A stretch of DNA of 64,000 bases from Glycomyces sambucus (GCF_900102815.1 NZ_FNGF01000002.1:1-64000); one strand, 5' to 3'. Shown: positions 29,714-39,710, numbered from the stretch's first letter. Notes: generated from the sequence alone by a model not told the origin. Translations and numbers: made by a program.

Positions 29714-32440
29714 ATGGTTAACGCCGACGTGCCTTACGCCGACGACCGCTCCCCGGCCGAACGCCACGCTGCCGCGCAGGCACGCCGGCAATGGCCCCAG
29801 CTGGCGGCATTCGCGGGGGACTACCCGTTCGAACTCGACGACTTCCAGGTCGGGGCCTGCCGCGCCCTCGAATCCGGCCACGGCGTCCTCGTCTGTGCCC
29901 CCACGGGCGCCGGCAAGACCGTGGTCGGGGAGTTCGCGGTCCACCTCGCGCTCGCCGAGGGCCGCAAGTGCTTCTACACCACGCCCATCAAGGCGCTGTC
30001 GAATCAGAAGTACAACGACCTCGTCGCCGCCCACGGCGCCGAGAACGTCGGCCTGCTCACCGGCGACACGGTCGTCAACGGCGAGGCCCCGATCGTCATC
30101 ATGACGACCGAGGTCCTGCGCAACATGATCTACGCGGGCTCGCCCACCCTCCAGGGGCTGCGGTACGTGGTCATGGACGAGGTCCACTACCTCGCCGACC
30201 GCTTCCGCGGCGCCGTCTGGGAGGAGATCATCATCGAGCTCCCGCAGGAGGTCCGGGTCGTCTCGCTGTCGGCCACGGTCTCCAACGCCGAGGAGTTCGG
30301 CGACTGGCTCAAGAGCGTCCGCGGCTCCACCGAGGTCGTCGTCTCCGAGACCCGCCCGGTCCCGCTGTGGCAGCACATGATGATCGGCGGCGCCCTGCTC
30401 GACCTGTTCGAGCCCGACGGCGACTTCGTCTCCAAGGACCTGCTCAAGAAGGACGCCCGCATGCGCGAGCGCGGCGAGCGCCAGGGCGGCGGGCGCCGCC
30501 GCGGACGGCCCCATGTGGACCGCGGCCGCGTCGTCTCCCGCCTCGACCAGGCCGCGCTGCTCCCGGCGATCTACTTCATCTTCTCGCGCGCCGGCTGCGA
30601 CGCCGCCGTCGACGAGTGCGTGCGCGCCGGCCTGCGCCTCACCGACGGGCGCGAACGCGACGAGATCGTCGACTACGCGACCGCCTCGGTCGCCCACATC
30701 GACCCCGCCGACCTCGACGCCGTCGGCTTCGACCGGTGGCTCGCCGGCCTCGCCGCCGGCATCGCCGCCCACCACGCCGGGCTCCTGCCGGTGTTCAAGG
30801 AGGTCGTCGAGAAGCTGTTCGAGCGCGGCCTCCTCAAGGCCGTGTTCGCCACCGAGACCCTCGCGCTGGGCATCAACATGCCCGCCCGCTCGGTGGTCCT
30901 GGAGCGGCTCATCAAGTACGACGGCTCCGACCACGTCATGCTCACCCCCGGCCAGTACACGCAGCTCACCGGGCGCGCCGGGCGCCGCGGCATCGACATC
31001 GAGGGCCACGCGGTCACCGTCTGGGCCGAGGACGTGCGCCCCAAGGAGCTCGCCGGGCTCGCCTCCAAGCGCACCTACCCGCTCAACTCCTCGTTCGCGC
31101 CCTCGTACAACATGGCCGTGAACCTCATCGGCGCCGCCGGAGTCGAACGCGCCCAAGAGGTCCTGGCCTCCTCGTTCGCGCAGTTCCAATCGGACTCCGA
31201 GGCCGTCCACATCGCCGAGCAGGCCCGCTCGCTCGGGCGCCGCGCGGCCGAGGCCGCCAAGGGCGCCGAGTGCCACAAGGGCGACTTCCTCGCGTACTTC
31301 GAGATGACGCACGAGCTCTCGCAGGCCGAGCGCGCGAACCAGAAGCGCCGCAAGGGCGCCCTGCGCGACGAGGCCCGCACCAACCTGGAGGGGCTGCGCG
31401 GCGGCGACGTCGTGTGGATCTCCCGCGGCAAGCGCACCGGCTGGGCCGTGTTCCTGCGCCCCACCGGCGGCTCGCGCCACCACGACCCGCGCTGGGCCGT
31501 GCTCACCGCCGACGGCTGGGCCGGCACGGTCGAGACCGCCGCGTTCGACGGCGGCCTCGAAGTGGTCACCAAGCTCCGCATGCCCAAGCGCTTCGACCGC
31601 CGCGACCCCAAGTCCCGCAGCGACCTCGCCTCCAGCCTGCGCGAGGCCACCCGGGACCGGTCCCGCCCGACCCGCCGCGGCGGCGCCGCCGAGACCCCCG
31701 AGATCGCGCGCCTGCGCGACGAGGTCAAGAACCACCCGTGCCGCACCTGCCCTGACGCCGGGCAGCACACCGTGCACGCCTCCCGGTGGTCGCGCCTGCG
31801 CCGCGAGGAGGAGACGCTGCGGCGCCGCTCCGAGCGCCGCGAGCACTCGCTGGCCCGCCAGTTCACGGCCGTGCGCGAGGTCCTCACCGAGTTCGGGTAC
31901 CTCGAGGGCGAGACCGTCACCGAGTCCGGCCGGCTGCTGCGCAACCTCTTCGTGGAGACCGACCTGCTCGTGGCCCAGTGCCTGCGCGACGGCATCTGGG
32001 AGGGGCTGGACCCCGCGTCCCTCGCGGCCATCGCCTCCACGGTCATCTACGAGTCCCGCTTCGAGGAGGACGAGTTCTTCGTGGCCGTCCCCGGCCAGAT
32101 CACCGAGCTCGTCGCCAAGACCGCGCGGCGCTGGGAGGCCATCCGCCGCGCCGAGAACCAGCGCGGCCTCGCGCTCATCTCCCGCCCGCAGCTGGGCCTG
32201 GCCTGGCCGATCTACCGGTGGACCAAGGGCGAGGAGCTGTCCAAGGCCCTCGCCGCGGCCGACGGCCCGTGGCCGATGCCCGGCGGCGACTTCGTCCGCT
32301 GGGCCCGCCGCACCGCCGACCTGCTGCACCAGATGGGCACGGCCGCGCGGTTCATCGGCACCGAGTCCTCCAACAAGCTCGCCGACGCGGCGTTCGAAGC
32401 GGTGGACGCGATCCGCCGCGGCGTGGTCGCCGACGTCTAA
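29714..32440 (+). CDS. helY: Ski2/Mtr4-type DEAD/DEAH helicase (HelY)
   Basis: A 908-aa superfamily 2 helicase of the kind called HelY in mycobacteria, probably acting on RNA. Q motif and Walker A: FELDDFQVGACRALESGHGV then APTGAGKT (residues about 60-70). Motif II VVMDEVHYLAD, motif III LSATVSN, motif V/VI ETLALGINMPAR and QLTGRAGRRGID. The second half carries the beta-barrel insertion and the C-terminal DSHCT domain (about 730-905, FGYLEGETVTESGRLLRNLF). ATG 29714 has TAGTGT 7 bases upstream (29701-29706) and no ribosome binding site. In many actinobacteria helY follows tatC, as here with the HAD gene between. Confidence 0.93.
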   Translation: MVNADVPYADDRSPAERHAAAQARRQWPQLAAFAGDYPFELDDFQVGACRALESGHGVLVCAPTGAGKTVVGEFAVHLALAEGRKCFYTTPIKALSNQKYNDLVAAHGAENVGLLTGDTVVNGEAPIVIMTTEVLRNMIYAGSPTLQGLRYVVMDEVHYLADRFRGAVWEEIIIELPQEVRVVSLSATVSNAEEFGDWLKSVRGSTEVVVSETRPVPLWQHMMIGGALLDLFEPDGDFVSKDLLKKDARMRERGERQGGGRRRGRPHVDRGRVVSRLDQAALLPAIYFIFSRAGCDAAVDECVRAGLRLTDGRERDEIVDYATASVAHIDPADLDAVGFDRWLAGLAAGIAAHHAGLLPVFKEVVEKLFERGLLKAVFATETLALGINMPARSVVLERLIKYDGSDHVMLTPGQYTQLTGRAGRRGIDIEGHAVTVWAEDVRPKELAGLASKRTYPLNSSFAPSYNMAVNLIGAAGVERAQEVLASSFAQFQSDSEAVHIAEQARSLGRRAAEAAKGAECHKGDFLAYFEMTHELSQAERANQKRRKGALRDEARTNLEGLRGGDVVWISRGKRTGWAVFLRPTGGSRHHDPRWAVLTADGWAGTVETAAFDGGLEVVTKLRMPKRFDRRDPKSRSDLASSLREATRDRSRPTRRGGAAETPEIARLRDEVKNHPCRTCPDAGQHTVHASRWSRLRREEETLRRRSERREHSLARQFTAVREVLTEFGYLEGETVTESGRLLRNLFVETDLLVAQCLRDGIWEGLDPASLAAIASTVIYESRFEEDEFFVAVPGQITELVAKTARRWEAIRRAENQRGLALISRPQLGLAWPIYRWTKGEELSKALAAADGPWPMPGGDFVRWARRTADLLHQMGTAARFIGTESSNKLADAAFEAVDAIRRGVVADV

Positions 32441-32539
32441 CGCGCTCGGCCCGGCCGCCCGACGCGGCCGGACCGGGCCTCCCCGACGCGGGCGGCCCGA
32501 TGTCTCGGCCGCGACGGGCCGGTTCGCGCCGCCGGGCCC

Positions 32540-33439
32540 CTAGTCCTGCCCGATCGCGTCCGCGAACCGCTGCAGGGCCGAGCCCACGTTCCACTCCTCC
32601 GAGAGCGCCGCGACCGCAGCCGGGTCCTTCCACGCGGCCGGGAGCGCCGCGTCGACCACCGGGACGTCGACGTCGGCGGCCACGGTCGACGTGCGCACCG
32701 CCCGGTCGAGGTAGTCGGCCGAGTCGGTCACGGCCGCGCGCTGGCGGGCCGGGACCTCCGAGGCCGGGTCGGCCGCGGCGGCCCTGAGCCCCGCGATGCC
32801 GCCGTAGGCGTTCACGAGCGCGACCGCGGTCTTGGCGCCGATGCCCTTGACGCCGGGCAGCCCGTCCGAGGGGTCGCCGCGCAGGACCGCGAAGTCCACG
32901 TAGTGGCTGGGGCTGACGCCGAACTTGGTGGCGACGGCCTCGCCGTCGAACAGCTCCGCCTTCGAGATGCCCTTCGCGAGGTACACGACTTTGCGCTCGC
33001 GCTCGTCGTCGACGAGCTGGAACAGGTCCCTGTCGCCGGTGACCACCAGGACCGGCTCGGCCGTGCGCGAGGCGAGCGTGGCGATGACGTCGTCGGCCTC
33101 GTAGTCCGGGTGCGCCGCGGTGGCGATCCCCAGGGCCGGCAGCAGCGCCTCGATCGCGGCCACCTGGTCGTCGAGGCCCTCGGGGGTGTCCTCGGCGCCG
33201 TCGGGGAGCGCCCGGTCGGCCTTGTAGCCGGGCATGAGGTCCAGGCGCCACTGCGGACGCCAGTTCCCTTCGAGGCAGCACACCATCCCGGTGGGGGAGA
33301 AGCGCTTCGAGAGGACCGCCAGGCCGTCGAAGAAGCCCCGCACCGCCCCCGAGCGCCGCCCGTCCGGGGCCTTGATCGAGGAGGGGAGCCCGTAGTAGGC
33401 GCGGTACCACAGTGACGCGGCGTCGATGAGCATCAGCAT
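32540..33439 (-). CDS. 5'-3' exonuclease (Pol I N-terminal domain-like)
   Basis: A 299-aa stand-alone 5' nuclease equal to the N-terminal domain of DNA polymerase I, degrading flaps and RNA primers. Metal-binding Asp residues lie in MLMLIDAASLWYRAYYGLPS, HPDYEADDVIATLA and VVTGDRDLFQLVDD; the helix-hairpin-helix is GLPGVKGIGAKTAVALVNAYGG. ATG 33439 is taken as start, giving the common N-terminus; GAGAG lies 8 to 9 bases upstream and is weak. ATG two codons later is possible. Convergent with helY. Actinobacteria often carry such an enzyme besides Pol I. Confidence 0.93.
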   Translation of the reverse strand: MLMLIDAASLWYRAYYGLPSSIKAPDGRRSGAVRGFFDGLAVLSKRFSPTGMVCCLEGNWRPQWRLDLMPGYKADRALPDGAEDTPEGLDDQVAAIEALLPALGIATAAHPDYEADDVIATLASRTAEPVLVVTGDRDLFQLVDDERERKVVYLAKGISKAELFDGEAVATKFGVSPSHYVDFAVLRGDPSDGLPGVKGIGAKTAVALVNAYGGIAGLRAAAADPASEVPARQRAAVTDSADYLDRAVRTSTVAADVDVPVVDAALPAAWKDPAAVAALSEEWNVGSALQRFADAIGQD

Positions 33440-33595
33440 GCGCACCACTCTCTCATGCGCGGACGACACCGCGGGCCATCGGCGATTCACCCCGCCCGTA
33501 CTGCGAAACCTGCCACATTGCGGACCAGGTGGCACAACTATGGGAGGGTCCGACCGGAATGATCGGCGCGAACGCCAACTACGAGGAGCCTTCAG

Positions 33596-34378
33596 GTGAA
33601 CAACCACACCCGCCGCGCCGCGGCCGCCCTGGCCCTGATCGGGACCGGGCTCGCCGCCGCATGCTCGTCCGGTGCCGAGGACGACAGCACGCTCACCGTG
33701 TGCACCAACGTCCCCTTCGAACCCTTCGAGTTCTCCGAGGACGGCGAGTACGCGGGCTTCGACATCGACCTCATGAACATGCTCGCCGAGCGCCTCGACC
33801 AGACCGTGGAGGTCGTCGAGATCAGCTTCGACTCGATCTCCTCGGGCGAGGCCCTGAACGCCGGCACGTGCGACATCGCCGCCGCCGGCCTCTCCATCAC
33901 CGAGGAGCGCCAGGCCGCCATGGGCATGTCCCAGGCGTACTACCGCGCCGACCAGGCCCTCGTGGTGCCCGCCGGCTCGGCCGTGGCCGCCCTGGAGGAC
34001 CTCGACGGGCTCCAGGTCGCCGTCCAGTCCGGCTCCACCGGCGAGGCGTACGCCAACGACAACGCCGAGCAGTACGGCTACGAGGTCGTCGCCTTCGAGT
34101 CCATGGGCGACATCGCCTCCGCGCTCACCGCCGGGTCCGTGCAGGCCAGCATCGCCGACCTCGCCACCTGGAACGAGATGATCGCGACCGCGACCGACCT
34201 CGCCCTCGTGCAGACCATCGAGACCGCCGAGCACTACGGCTTCGCCGTCCAGAAGGACGACACCGAACTGCTCGACGAGGTCGACACGATGCTCGACGAG
34301 GTCTTCGCGGACGGCACCTACGCGGAGCTGTACGAGAAGTGGATCGGCGAGCCCTACACCGGGGACCTCGACCAGTAG
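33596..34378 (+). CDS. Polar amino acid ABC importer, substrate-binding lipoprotein
   Basis: A 260-aa family 3 solute-binding protein. The signal peptide ([20 protein letters not shown]) ends in the lipobox LAAAC, so Cys becomes lipidated and the protein is tethered outside the membrane. The mature part has [23 protein letters not shown], the ligand-site [10 protein letters not shown] and the second-lobe [13 protein letters not shown] 33596 follows GAGGAG by 8 bases. It is the first gene of a three-gene importer operon; the permease start overlaps its stop. The ligand is probably a polar amino acid, type unknown. Confidence 0.94.
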   Translation: MNNHTRRAAAALALIGTGLAAACSSGAEDDSTLTVCTNVPFEPFEFSEDGEYAGFDIDLMNMLAERLDQTVEVVEISFDSISSGEALNAGTCDIAAAGLSITEERQAAMGMSQAYYRADQALVVPAGSAVAALEDLDGLQVAVQSGSTGEAYANDNAEQYGYEVVAFESMGDIASALTAGSVQASIADLATWNEMIATATDLALVQTIETAEHYGFAVQKDDTELLDEVDTMLDEVFADGTYAELYEKWIGEPYTGDLDQ

Positions 34379-35202
34379 TGGACACCGCCACCGACACCGC
34401 CCCCGCCCGAGGCGCCCGCATGACGGCCCGCGGGCGGCGGCGCCTCGCGCGCACCCTCCAGTACGCCGCGATCGTCGCCGTCGTCGCGGTGCTCGCCTTC
34501 GCGGCCGACTGGGACCGGATCGCCGCCTCGTTCCTCCAGTTCGACATCGCGGCCGACATGTTCCCGGACGTGTGGACCTCGTTCTGGAACACGATCGTCT
34601 ACACCGTCCTCGCGTTCGCCTTCGGCATGGTCGTCGGCATCCCGATCGCGCTCATGCGCGTCTCCGCGTTCGGTCCCTACCGGTGGTTCGCCACCGCCTA
34701 CGTCGAGGTCTTCCGCGGCCTGCCCGCGCTGCTCGTGCTCTTCCTCGTCGGCTTCGGCGTCCCGCAGGCGTTCCCGGGCATCCAGTACCCCGGCGGCGTC
34801 TACGGGCAGGTCGCGATCGGCCTGGGCCTCACCTCCTCCGCCTACATCGCCGAGAGTGTGCGCGCCGGCATCCAGGCCGTCCCCAAGGGACAGGTCGAGG
34901 CCGCCCGCTCCCTCGGCATGAGCCACACCCGCACCATGGTCACCGTGGTCCTCCCGCAGGCGCTGCGGATCGTCGTGCCCCCGCTGACGAACGAGCTCGT
35001 CATGCTCACCAAGGACTCCTCCCTCGTGTTCGTCCTCGGCGTCACCACCGCCACGATGGAGCTGTCCAAGTTCGCCCGCAACGAGCTCACCGACACCGCC
35101 AACGCCACCCCGCTGCTCGTCGGCGGCCTGCTCTACCTGCTGCTGACCATCCCGCTGGGCCTGCTCGCCCGCCGCCTCGAGAACCGGGAGGACAAGCGAT
35201 GA
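34378..35202 (+). CDS. Polar amino acid ABC importer, permease
   Basis: A 274-aa HisM/GlnP-type permease with about five membrane helices from residue 25 on. The inner-membrane coupling motif is the [20 protein letters not shown] segment (the EAA loop that meets the ATPase). The family hallmark [12 protein letters not shown] is near residue 65. GTG 34378 overlaps the stop of the binding protein (TAGTG), giving coupled translation; ATG 34420 is an alternative that loses 14 residues. A single permease suggests it works as a homodimer. Confidence 0.92.
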   Translation: MDTATDTAPARGARMTARGRRRLARTLQYAAIVAVVAVLAFAADWDRIAASFLQFDIAADMFPDVWTSFWNTIVYTVLAFAFGMVVGIPIALMRVSAFGPYRWFATAYVEVFRGLPALLVLFLVGFGVPQAFPGIQYPGGVYGQVAIGLGLTSSAYIAESVRAGIQAVPKGQVEAARSLGMSHTRTMVTVVLPQALRIVVPPLTNELVMLTKDSSLVFVLGVTTATMELSKFARNELTDTANATPLLVGGLLYLLLTIPLGLLARRLENREDKR

Positions 35203-35945
35203 CCGCCCCCATCGTCCGCATCGAGGGACTGCGCAAGCGCTTCGGCGACAACGAGGTCCTGCGCGGCATCGACCTGGAGATCGCCGAGGGCGAGGTGGTG
35301 TGCCTCATCGGGCCCTCCGGCTCCGGCAAGTCCACGCTCCTGCGCTGCGTCAACCTCCTGGAGGAGCCCACCGAGGGCGCGATCACCGCCGCCGGGCACG
35401 ACATGACCGCGCCCGACGCCGACCTCGACCTCGCCCGCCGCGACATCGGCATGGTCTTCCAGCACTTCAACCTGTTCAGCCACATGACGATCCTCGACAA
35501 CCTCGTCATCCCGCAGCGGCGGGTCTGCAAGACCCCCAAGGCCGAGGCCGTCGCCGAGGCCCGGCGCCTCCTCGCCGAGGTCGGCATCGAGGGCAAGGAG
35601 GACGCCAGGCCCGCGCAGCTCTCCGGCGGGCAGCAGCAGCGCGTCGCCATCGCCCGCGCGCTCGCCGTCAAACCCCGCCTCATGCTCTTCGACGAGCCCA
35701 CCAGCGCCCTCGACCCCGAGATCGTCGGCGAGGTCCTGGAGGTCATGAAGGGGCTCGCCGCCGAGGGCATGACGATGCTCGTGGTCACCCACGAGATGGC
35801 CTTCGCCCGCGAGGTCGCCGACCGGGTCCTGTTCCTCGACGGCGGCGTCATCGTCGAGCAGGGGCCGCCCGCCGAGGTCCTCACCGCGCCCAAGACCGAG
35901 CGGGCGCGCAGCTTCCTCCACCGCGTCCTGCACCCGGCCGACTGA
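35199..35945 (+). CDS. Polar amino acid ABC importer, ATP-binding protein
   Basis: A 248-aa GlnQ/HisP-type ATPase. It has Walker [11 protein letters not shown]-loop [13 protein letters not shown], signature [15 protein letters not shown], Walker [15 protein letters not shown] and H-loop VVTHEM; FNLF[SW]HMT and TSALDPE are typical for the polar amino acid uptake group. ATG 35199 overlaps the permease stop by ATGA. It closes the three-gene importer operon. Confidence 0.95.
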   Translation: MTAPIVRIEGLRKRFGDNEVLRGIDLEIAEGEVVCLIGPSGSGKSTLLRCVNLLEEPTEGAITAAGHDMTAPDADLDLARRDIGMVFQHFNLFSHMTILDNLVIPQRRVCKTPKAEAVAEARRLLAEVGIEGKEDARPAQLSGGQQQRVAIARALAVKPRLMLFDEPTSALDPEIVGEVLEVMKGLAAEGMTMLVVTHEMAFAREVADRVLFLDGGVIVEQGPPAEVLTAPKTERARSFLHRVLHPAD

Positions 35946-35958
35946 CATCATTGGGGGC

Positions 35959-37515
35959 ATGAGCCTCCTCGAGAACACCGAGCGTCGCGAACGCACCCTG
36001 TGGCGGGGCGGGCGGGTCGCCAGCCCGACCCACCGGGACGCGACCGCCCTGCTCACCGACGGCGACCGCATCGCCTGGATCGGCGAGGGCGCCGACGCGC
36101 CCGCCGCCGACCGCACCGTCGACCTCGACGGGGCCCTGGTGACCCCGGCGTTCGTGGACTCGCACGTCCACCTCACCGGCACCGGGGCCTCGCTCACCGG
36201 CCTCCACCTCGCGGGCCTGCCCTCGGCCGCCGCCGTCCTCGACCGGGTCGCCGCGTTCGCCGCCGCGCTCCCCGCGGACGCGATCGTCCTCGCCCACGGC
36301 TGGGACGAGACCGCCTGGGACGACCCCGCCCCGCCCTCGGCCGCCGCCCTCGACCGGGCCGCGGGCGGGCGCCTCGCCTACCTCTCGCGCACCTGCGGCC
36401 ACATCGGCGTCGCCGGACCGCGCCTCCTCGCCGAGCAGCCCGGCCTCGCCGCCCTCGACGGCTTCGACCCCTCCGGGCTCCTCACCCGCGCCGCCCACCG
36501 CGCCGCCCGCGCCACCGTCAACGCCGCGATCCCCGTCGCCCAGCGCCTCGACACCGCCCGCGCCGGCCTCGCGCACGCCGCGTCCCTCGGCATCGCCGCC
36601 CTCGCCGAGATGGCCATCCCCGCCGACGCCGACCCCCTCGCCGAAGCCGAGTTCTCCGGCCTCGTCGCCCTCGGGAAGGAACCGGGCAACCCCGGCGTCT
36701 ACGGCTGGTGGGGCGAGCTCGGCGCCGCCGAGAAGGCCCGCGACCTCGGCGCCCACGGCGCCGGCGGCGACCTCTCCGCCGACGGCTCCCTCGGCGCCCG
36801 CACCGCGTTCCTGCGCACCCCCTACGCCGACGAGGACACCTTCGGCGCCGAATACCTCACCGCCGACGACGTCGCCGCCCACCTGCGCGCCGCCCACCGC
36901 GCGGGCCTGTCGGCCGCCTTCCACGCCATCGGCGACGGCGCCATCGCCAACGTCCTCGGCGGCCTCGACGCTGTGGAGCGCGAACTCGGCCTCGACGCCA
37001 TCCGCCACGCCCGCCACCGCATCGAGCACGCCGAACTCCTCGACGCCGGGCTCATCGCCCGCATGGTCCACCACGGCGTCCACGCCTCCGTCCAGCCCGC
37101 GTTCGACGCCGCGTGGGGCGGCCCCGGCGGCATGTACGCCGCCCGCCTCGGCCGCGACCGCGCGCTGGCGGCCAACCCGCTCTCGCGCCTCGCGGGCGTC
37201 GGCGTCCCCCTCGCGTTCGGCTCCGACTCCCCGGTGACCGCGCTGGACCCCTGGGGCGGCGTGAGAGCCGCCGTGCGCCACTGGAACCCCGTCTCCCGCC
37301 TCCCGATGGCCGCGGCGTTCACCGCGGCCACCAGGGGCGGCTGGAGGGCCCTGGGGATCGACGACGCCGGGTCGCTCGTGCCGAACACCCGCGCCAACTT
37401 CACCGTGTGGGACCTCACCGGCGGGCGGCTCCCCGACTTGAGTGATCCCGGCGTCCCCGACCCGGTGTGCCTGCGCACGGTGGCCGACGGAACACTCGTC
37501 CACGAGCGCGCCTGA
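35959..37515 (+). CDS. YtcJ-type amidohydrolase (amidohydrolase_3 family)
   Basis: A 518-aa metal-dependent hydrolase. The N- and C-terminal parts form the small beta-sandwich; the barrel contains VDSHVHLTGTGAS with the H-x-H metal pair, FHAIGDGAIANVLGGLDA, HRIEHAELLDAG, and LAFGSDSPVTALDPWGGV with the late Asp. These are the YtcJ (N-substituted formamide deformylase-like) hallmarks. Natural substrate unknown; the order behind an amino acid importer (13-base gap) hints at an N-acyl amino compound but this is inference. Start ATG 35959 has CATCAT 7 bases upstream and no binding site. Confidence 0.88.
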   Translation: MSLLENTERRERTLWRGGRVASPTHRDATALLTDGDRIAWIGEGADAPAADRTVDLDGALVTPAFVDSHVHLTGTGASLTGLHLAGLPSAAAVLDRVAAFAAALPADAIVLAHGWDETAWDDPAPPSAAALDRAAGGRLAYLSRTCGHIGVAGPRLLAEQPGLAALDGFDPSGLLTRAAHRAARATVNAAIPVAQRLDTARAGLAHAASLGIAALAEMAIPADADPLAEAEFSGLVALGKEPGNPGVYGWWGELGAAEKARDLGAHGAGGDLSADGSLGARTAFLRTPYADEDTFGAEYLTADDVAAHLRAAHRAGLSAAFHAIGDGAIANVLGGLDAVERELGLDAIRHARHRIEHAELLDAGLIARMVHHGVHASVQPAFDAAWGGPGGMYAARLGRDRALAANPLSRLAGVGVPLAFGSDSPVTALDPWGGVRAAVRHWNPVSRLPMAAAFTAATRGGWRALGIDDAGSLVPNTRANFTVWDLTGGRLPDLSDPGVPDPVCLRTVADGTLVHERA

Positions 37516-37801
37516 CCTGGCCCCGGGGCCGCGCCGGCCCTGACGCGAGAAAAATTGCTGGACCAAAATTCCGACCCGGTCGACGCCCTCGGCGCTGTTT
37601 GGCTTACGGTGGTCTGGTCCTCGGCGGAAGACCTGAAACGGTGGCCCGCCGAACGTCGGGGGCGACTCGACTTGCTTTGCTCCCACGCAGACTGGACAAG
37701 GTGGCAGCGCGGCCGCACTGTCACCGGCGGCCAGGTCCAGATCGCGGGGGTCGGCGGAGGAAGGCGGGCCGGTCGCCGGTGGTGGACCCGCGGCGGATGC
37801 A
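37516..37801. other. Intergenic stretch, no supported gene
   Basis: The gap between the amidohydrolase and lnt is 526 bases, unusually long here. This first part is GC-rich with less codon bias than the genes. It holds an AT-rich patch near 37550-37571 and a TACGGT hexamer (37605-37610) that could be a -10 box for the RNA described next. An 83-codon frame at 37555-37806 starts with TTG and has no coding look. Confidence 0.5.
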
Positions 37802-37953
37802 GGTGATCCCTAGACAACAGCTCGTAGACGCTCAGCCAGACGGGTGCGAGTTGGTCCGAAGATCACCAGTGAACGCGGCAGGGGACACCGGCCGTACAGG
37901 GACTGGGAGAAACCCGTGCGAGGGGCGTAGCCGGACACAGCTACGCCCCTTTG
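37802..37953 (+). ncRNA. Candidate structured RNA upstream of lnt, ending in an intrinsic terminator
   Basis: Nested pairing is visible: GGTGATC (37802-37808) with GATCACC (37861-37867) encloses CAGCTCG/CGAGTTG (37818-37824 with 37847-37853); a CGGC/GCCG hairpin follows near 37876-37894; and the element ends in a strong terminator at 37921-37953. The 5' end is unknown and may lie 200 bases further up. I see no match to tmRNA (no tRNA-like 3' end), RNase P RNA (no GAGGAAAGTC core), SRP RNA or the common riboswitch cores. It could be an independent small RNA or a leader that attenuates lnt. Confidence 0.45.
37921..37953 (+). terminator. Intrinsic terminator before lnt
   Basis: Perfect 11-bp stem AGGGGCGTAGC / GCTACGCCCCT with an 8-base loop, followed by TTGCC. 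It is 91 bases before the lnt start. A -10-like TACGCT at 37966-37971, after the terminator, could give lnt its own transcript; a second perfect 11-bp hairpin (CGACCGCGAGC / GCTCGCGGTCG, 37981-38005) would then lie in the short lnt leader. Confidence 0.8.
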
Positions 37954-38041
37954 CCGTCCCCGCAGTACGCTGGAGCCCGTCGACCGCGAGCGCCGCTCGC
38001 GGTCGCAGACCAGGCCAGCGCACGACCGAGGAGCGCCCTTC

Positions 38042-39697
38042 TTGAGCACCGTGATCGACGACGACCGCGACGCGCCCCCGGCCGCGGACCGCCCCGCGCC
38101 CCGACGCCGCCCCGCGCTCCTCGTCGCCTCGCCCCTCGGGCGCCGCCTCAGCCTCCCCGCCGCGCTCGGGCTCGCGCTCGCCTCCGGCCTGCTCGCCGTC
38201 CTCGCGTTCCCGCCCTACGGCGCCTGGCCCCTCGCGGCCGTCTCCGTCGCCGGGTTCGGCGCTGCCGTCCACCGCAGGCGCCTGCGCGGCGGCCTCGGCA
38301 TCGGTTTCGTCTACGGCATGGCGTTCTTCCTGCCGCTCCTGTCGTGGTCCTCCACGCAGGTCGGCCAGTGGCCCTGGCTGTTCCTCTCCGCGCTCGAAGC
38401 GCTCGGCACCGGCCTCCTCGGCGCCGGACTCGCCGTCTGCTCGCGCCTGATCGACCGCCACCGCTGGACCTGGGCCCCGCTCACCGGCGTCGCCTGGGTC
38501 GCCCAGGAGGCCCTGCGCGACCGCCAGCCCTTCGGCGGCTTCCCCTGGGCCCGCCTCGCCTTCAGCCAGGCCGACGCGCCCACCGCCTTCGCCGCCTGGC
38601 TCGGCGGCGCCCCGCTCCTCAGCTTCGTCGTGGCCCTCACCGGCGGACTCCTCCTCGTCGCGGGCCACGCGCTCGCCACCCGGCGCCGCGCCGGGCTCCG
38701 CAAGGCCGCCGCGTTCGTCGCGGCCGCCGCCGTCGCCACCCTCGCGCCCCTCGCGCTCCCGGTCGGCGCCACCGCCCCCGCGGGCGACACCGTCACCGTC
38801 GCCGTCGTCCAGGGCAACGTTCCGCGCCTGGGCCTGGGCTTCAACGAGCAGCGCCGCGCCGTCCTCGACAACCACGTCGAGGCCACGCTCGACCTCGCCG
38901 ACGCCGTGCGGGAGGGCACCGCCGAGCAGCCCGACTTCGTGGTCTGGCCCGAGAACGCCTCCGACATCGACCCCATCGAGAACCAGGACGCGTACGACCG
39001 CATCAGCCAGGCCGCGCTCGCCATCGGCGCGCCGATCGTCCTCGGCGGCATCGTCCACAACGACGACGGCACCGTCTCCAACATGAGCATCGTGTGGGAC
39101 CCCCAGGACGGCCCGGTCCACATGTACGCCAAGCGCCACCCGGTGCCCTTCGCCGAGTACGTGCCCTACAAGGACTTCTTCAGCACCCTCGCCGGCTGGA
39201 TCGACCCGCGCATGTCCGAGGGCCTCGACAACGTCGCCGGCTTCGCCGCCGGCACCGGCGAGGGCGTCATCCCCGTCGCCGGTACCGACGTCTCCGGGCT
39301 CATCTGCTTCGAGATCGCCTTCGACGCCGAGACCCGCGACTCCGTCCTCGCCGGCGCCCAGCTCATGGTCGTGCAGACCAACAACGCCACCTTCGACACC
39401 AACGAGGCCCAGCAGCAGCTCGCGATGGTCCAGATCCGCTCCATCGAGCACGGCCGCGACGGCCTCATGGCCTCCACCGTCGGCGTCTCCGGCTTCACCG
39501 ACCACACCGGAGCGGTCTCCCAGGCGACCGAGTTCAACACCGCCGCGGTCATCCGAACGGACCTAACCCTCTCCGACGCCTCGACTCCCGCCACCGCAGT
39601 GGGTATCCTGCCTGAAGCGGTCCTCACCGGAGCGGCACTGGTGGCCCTGGCCTGCGCAATCGCCATCAATTTCAGGCACCGCCGCAGCCAGCACTAG
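38042..39697 (+). CDS. lnt: Apolipoprotein N-acyltransferase Lnt
   Basis: A 551-aa integral membrane enzyme that adds the third acyl chain to the N-terminal Cys of lipoproteins. About six to eight helices (residues about 40-250) precede a nitrilase-type catalytic domain. Catalytic residues: Glu in FVVWPENASDID, Lys in MYAKRHPVPFAEYVPY, Cys in GLICFEIAFD. The tail has a last helix (residues about 520-545). TTG 38042 is chosen because GAGGAG lies 8 bases upstream; GTG 38051 is too far. ppm follows by 13 bases; in mycobacteria these two activities are fused or adjacent, so the operon is expected. Confidence 0.95.
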   Translation: MSTVIDDDRDAPPAADRPAPRRRPALLVASPLGRRLSLPAALGLALASGLLAVLAFPPYGAWPLAAVSVAGFGAAVHRRRLRGGLGIGFVYGMAFFLPLLSWSSTQVGQWPWLFLSALEALGTGLLGAGLAVCSRLIDRHRWTWAPLTGVAWVAQEALRDRQPFGGFPWARLAFSQADAPTAFAAWLGGAPLLSFVVALTGGLLLVAGHALATRRRAGLRKAAAFVAAAAVATLAPLALPVGATAPAGDTVTVAVVQGNVPRLGLGFNEQRRAVLDNHVEATLDLADAVREGTAEQPDFVVWPENASDIDPIENQDAYDRISQAALAIGAPIVLGGIVHNDDGTVSNMSIVWDPQDGPVHMYAKRHPVPFAEYVPYKDFFSTLAGWIDPRMSEGLDNVAGFAAGTGEGVIPVAGTDVSGLICFEIAFDAETRDSVLAGAQLMVVQTNNATFDTNEAQQQLAMVQIRSIEHGRDGLMASTVGVSGFTDHTGAVSQATEFNTAAVIRTDLTLSDASTPATAVGILPEAVLTGAALVALACAIAINFRHRRSQH

Positions 39698-39710
39698 AAA
39701 GACCATCCAC

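Noticed and set aside
37555-37806. 83-codon frame in the gap before lnt
   Set aside because: TTG start without a binding site, no codon bias and no recognisable composition; it overlaps the likely RNA element.
37516-38041. tmRNA, RNase P RNA or SRP RNA
   Set aside because: No tRNA-like 3' end with GTTCGA, no GAGGAAAGTC/ACAGAAA core and no SRP Alu or GGAA tetraloop region could be found on either strand.
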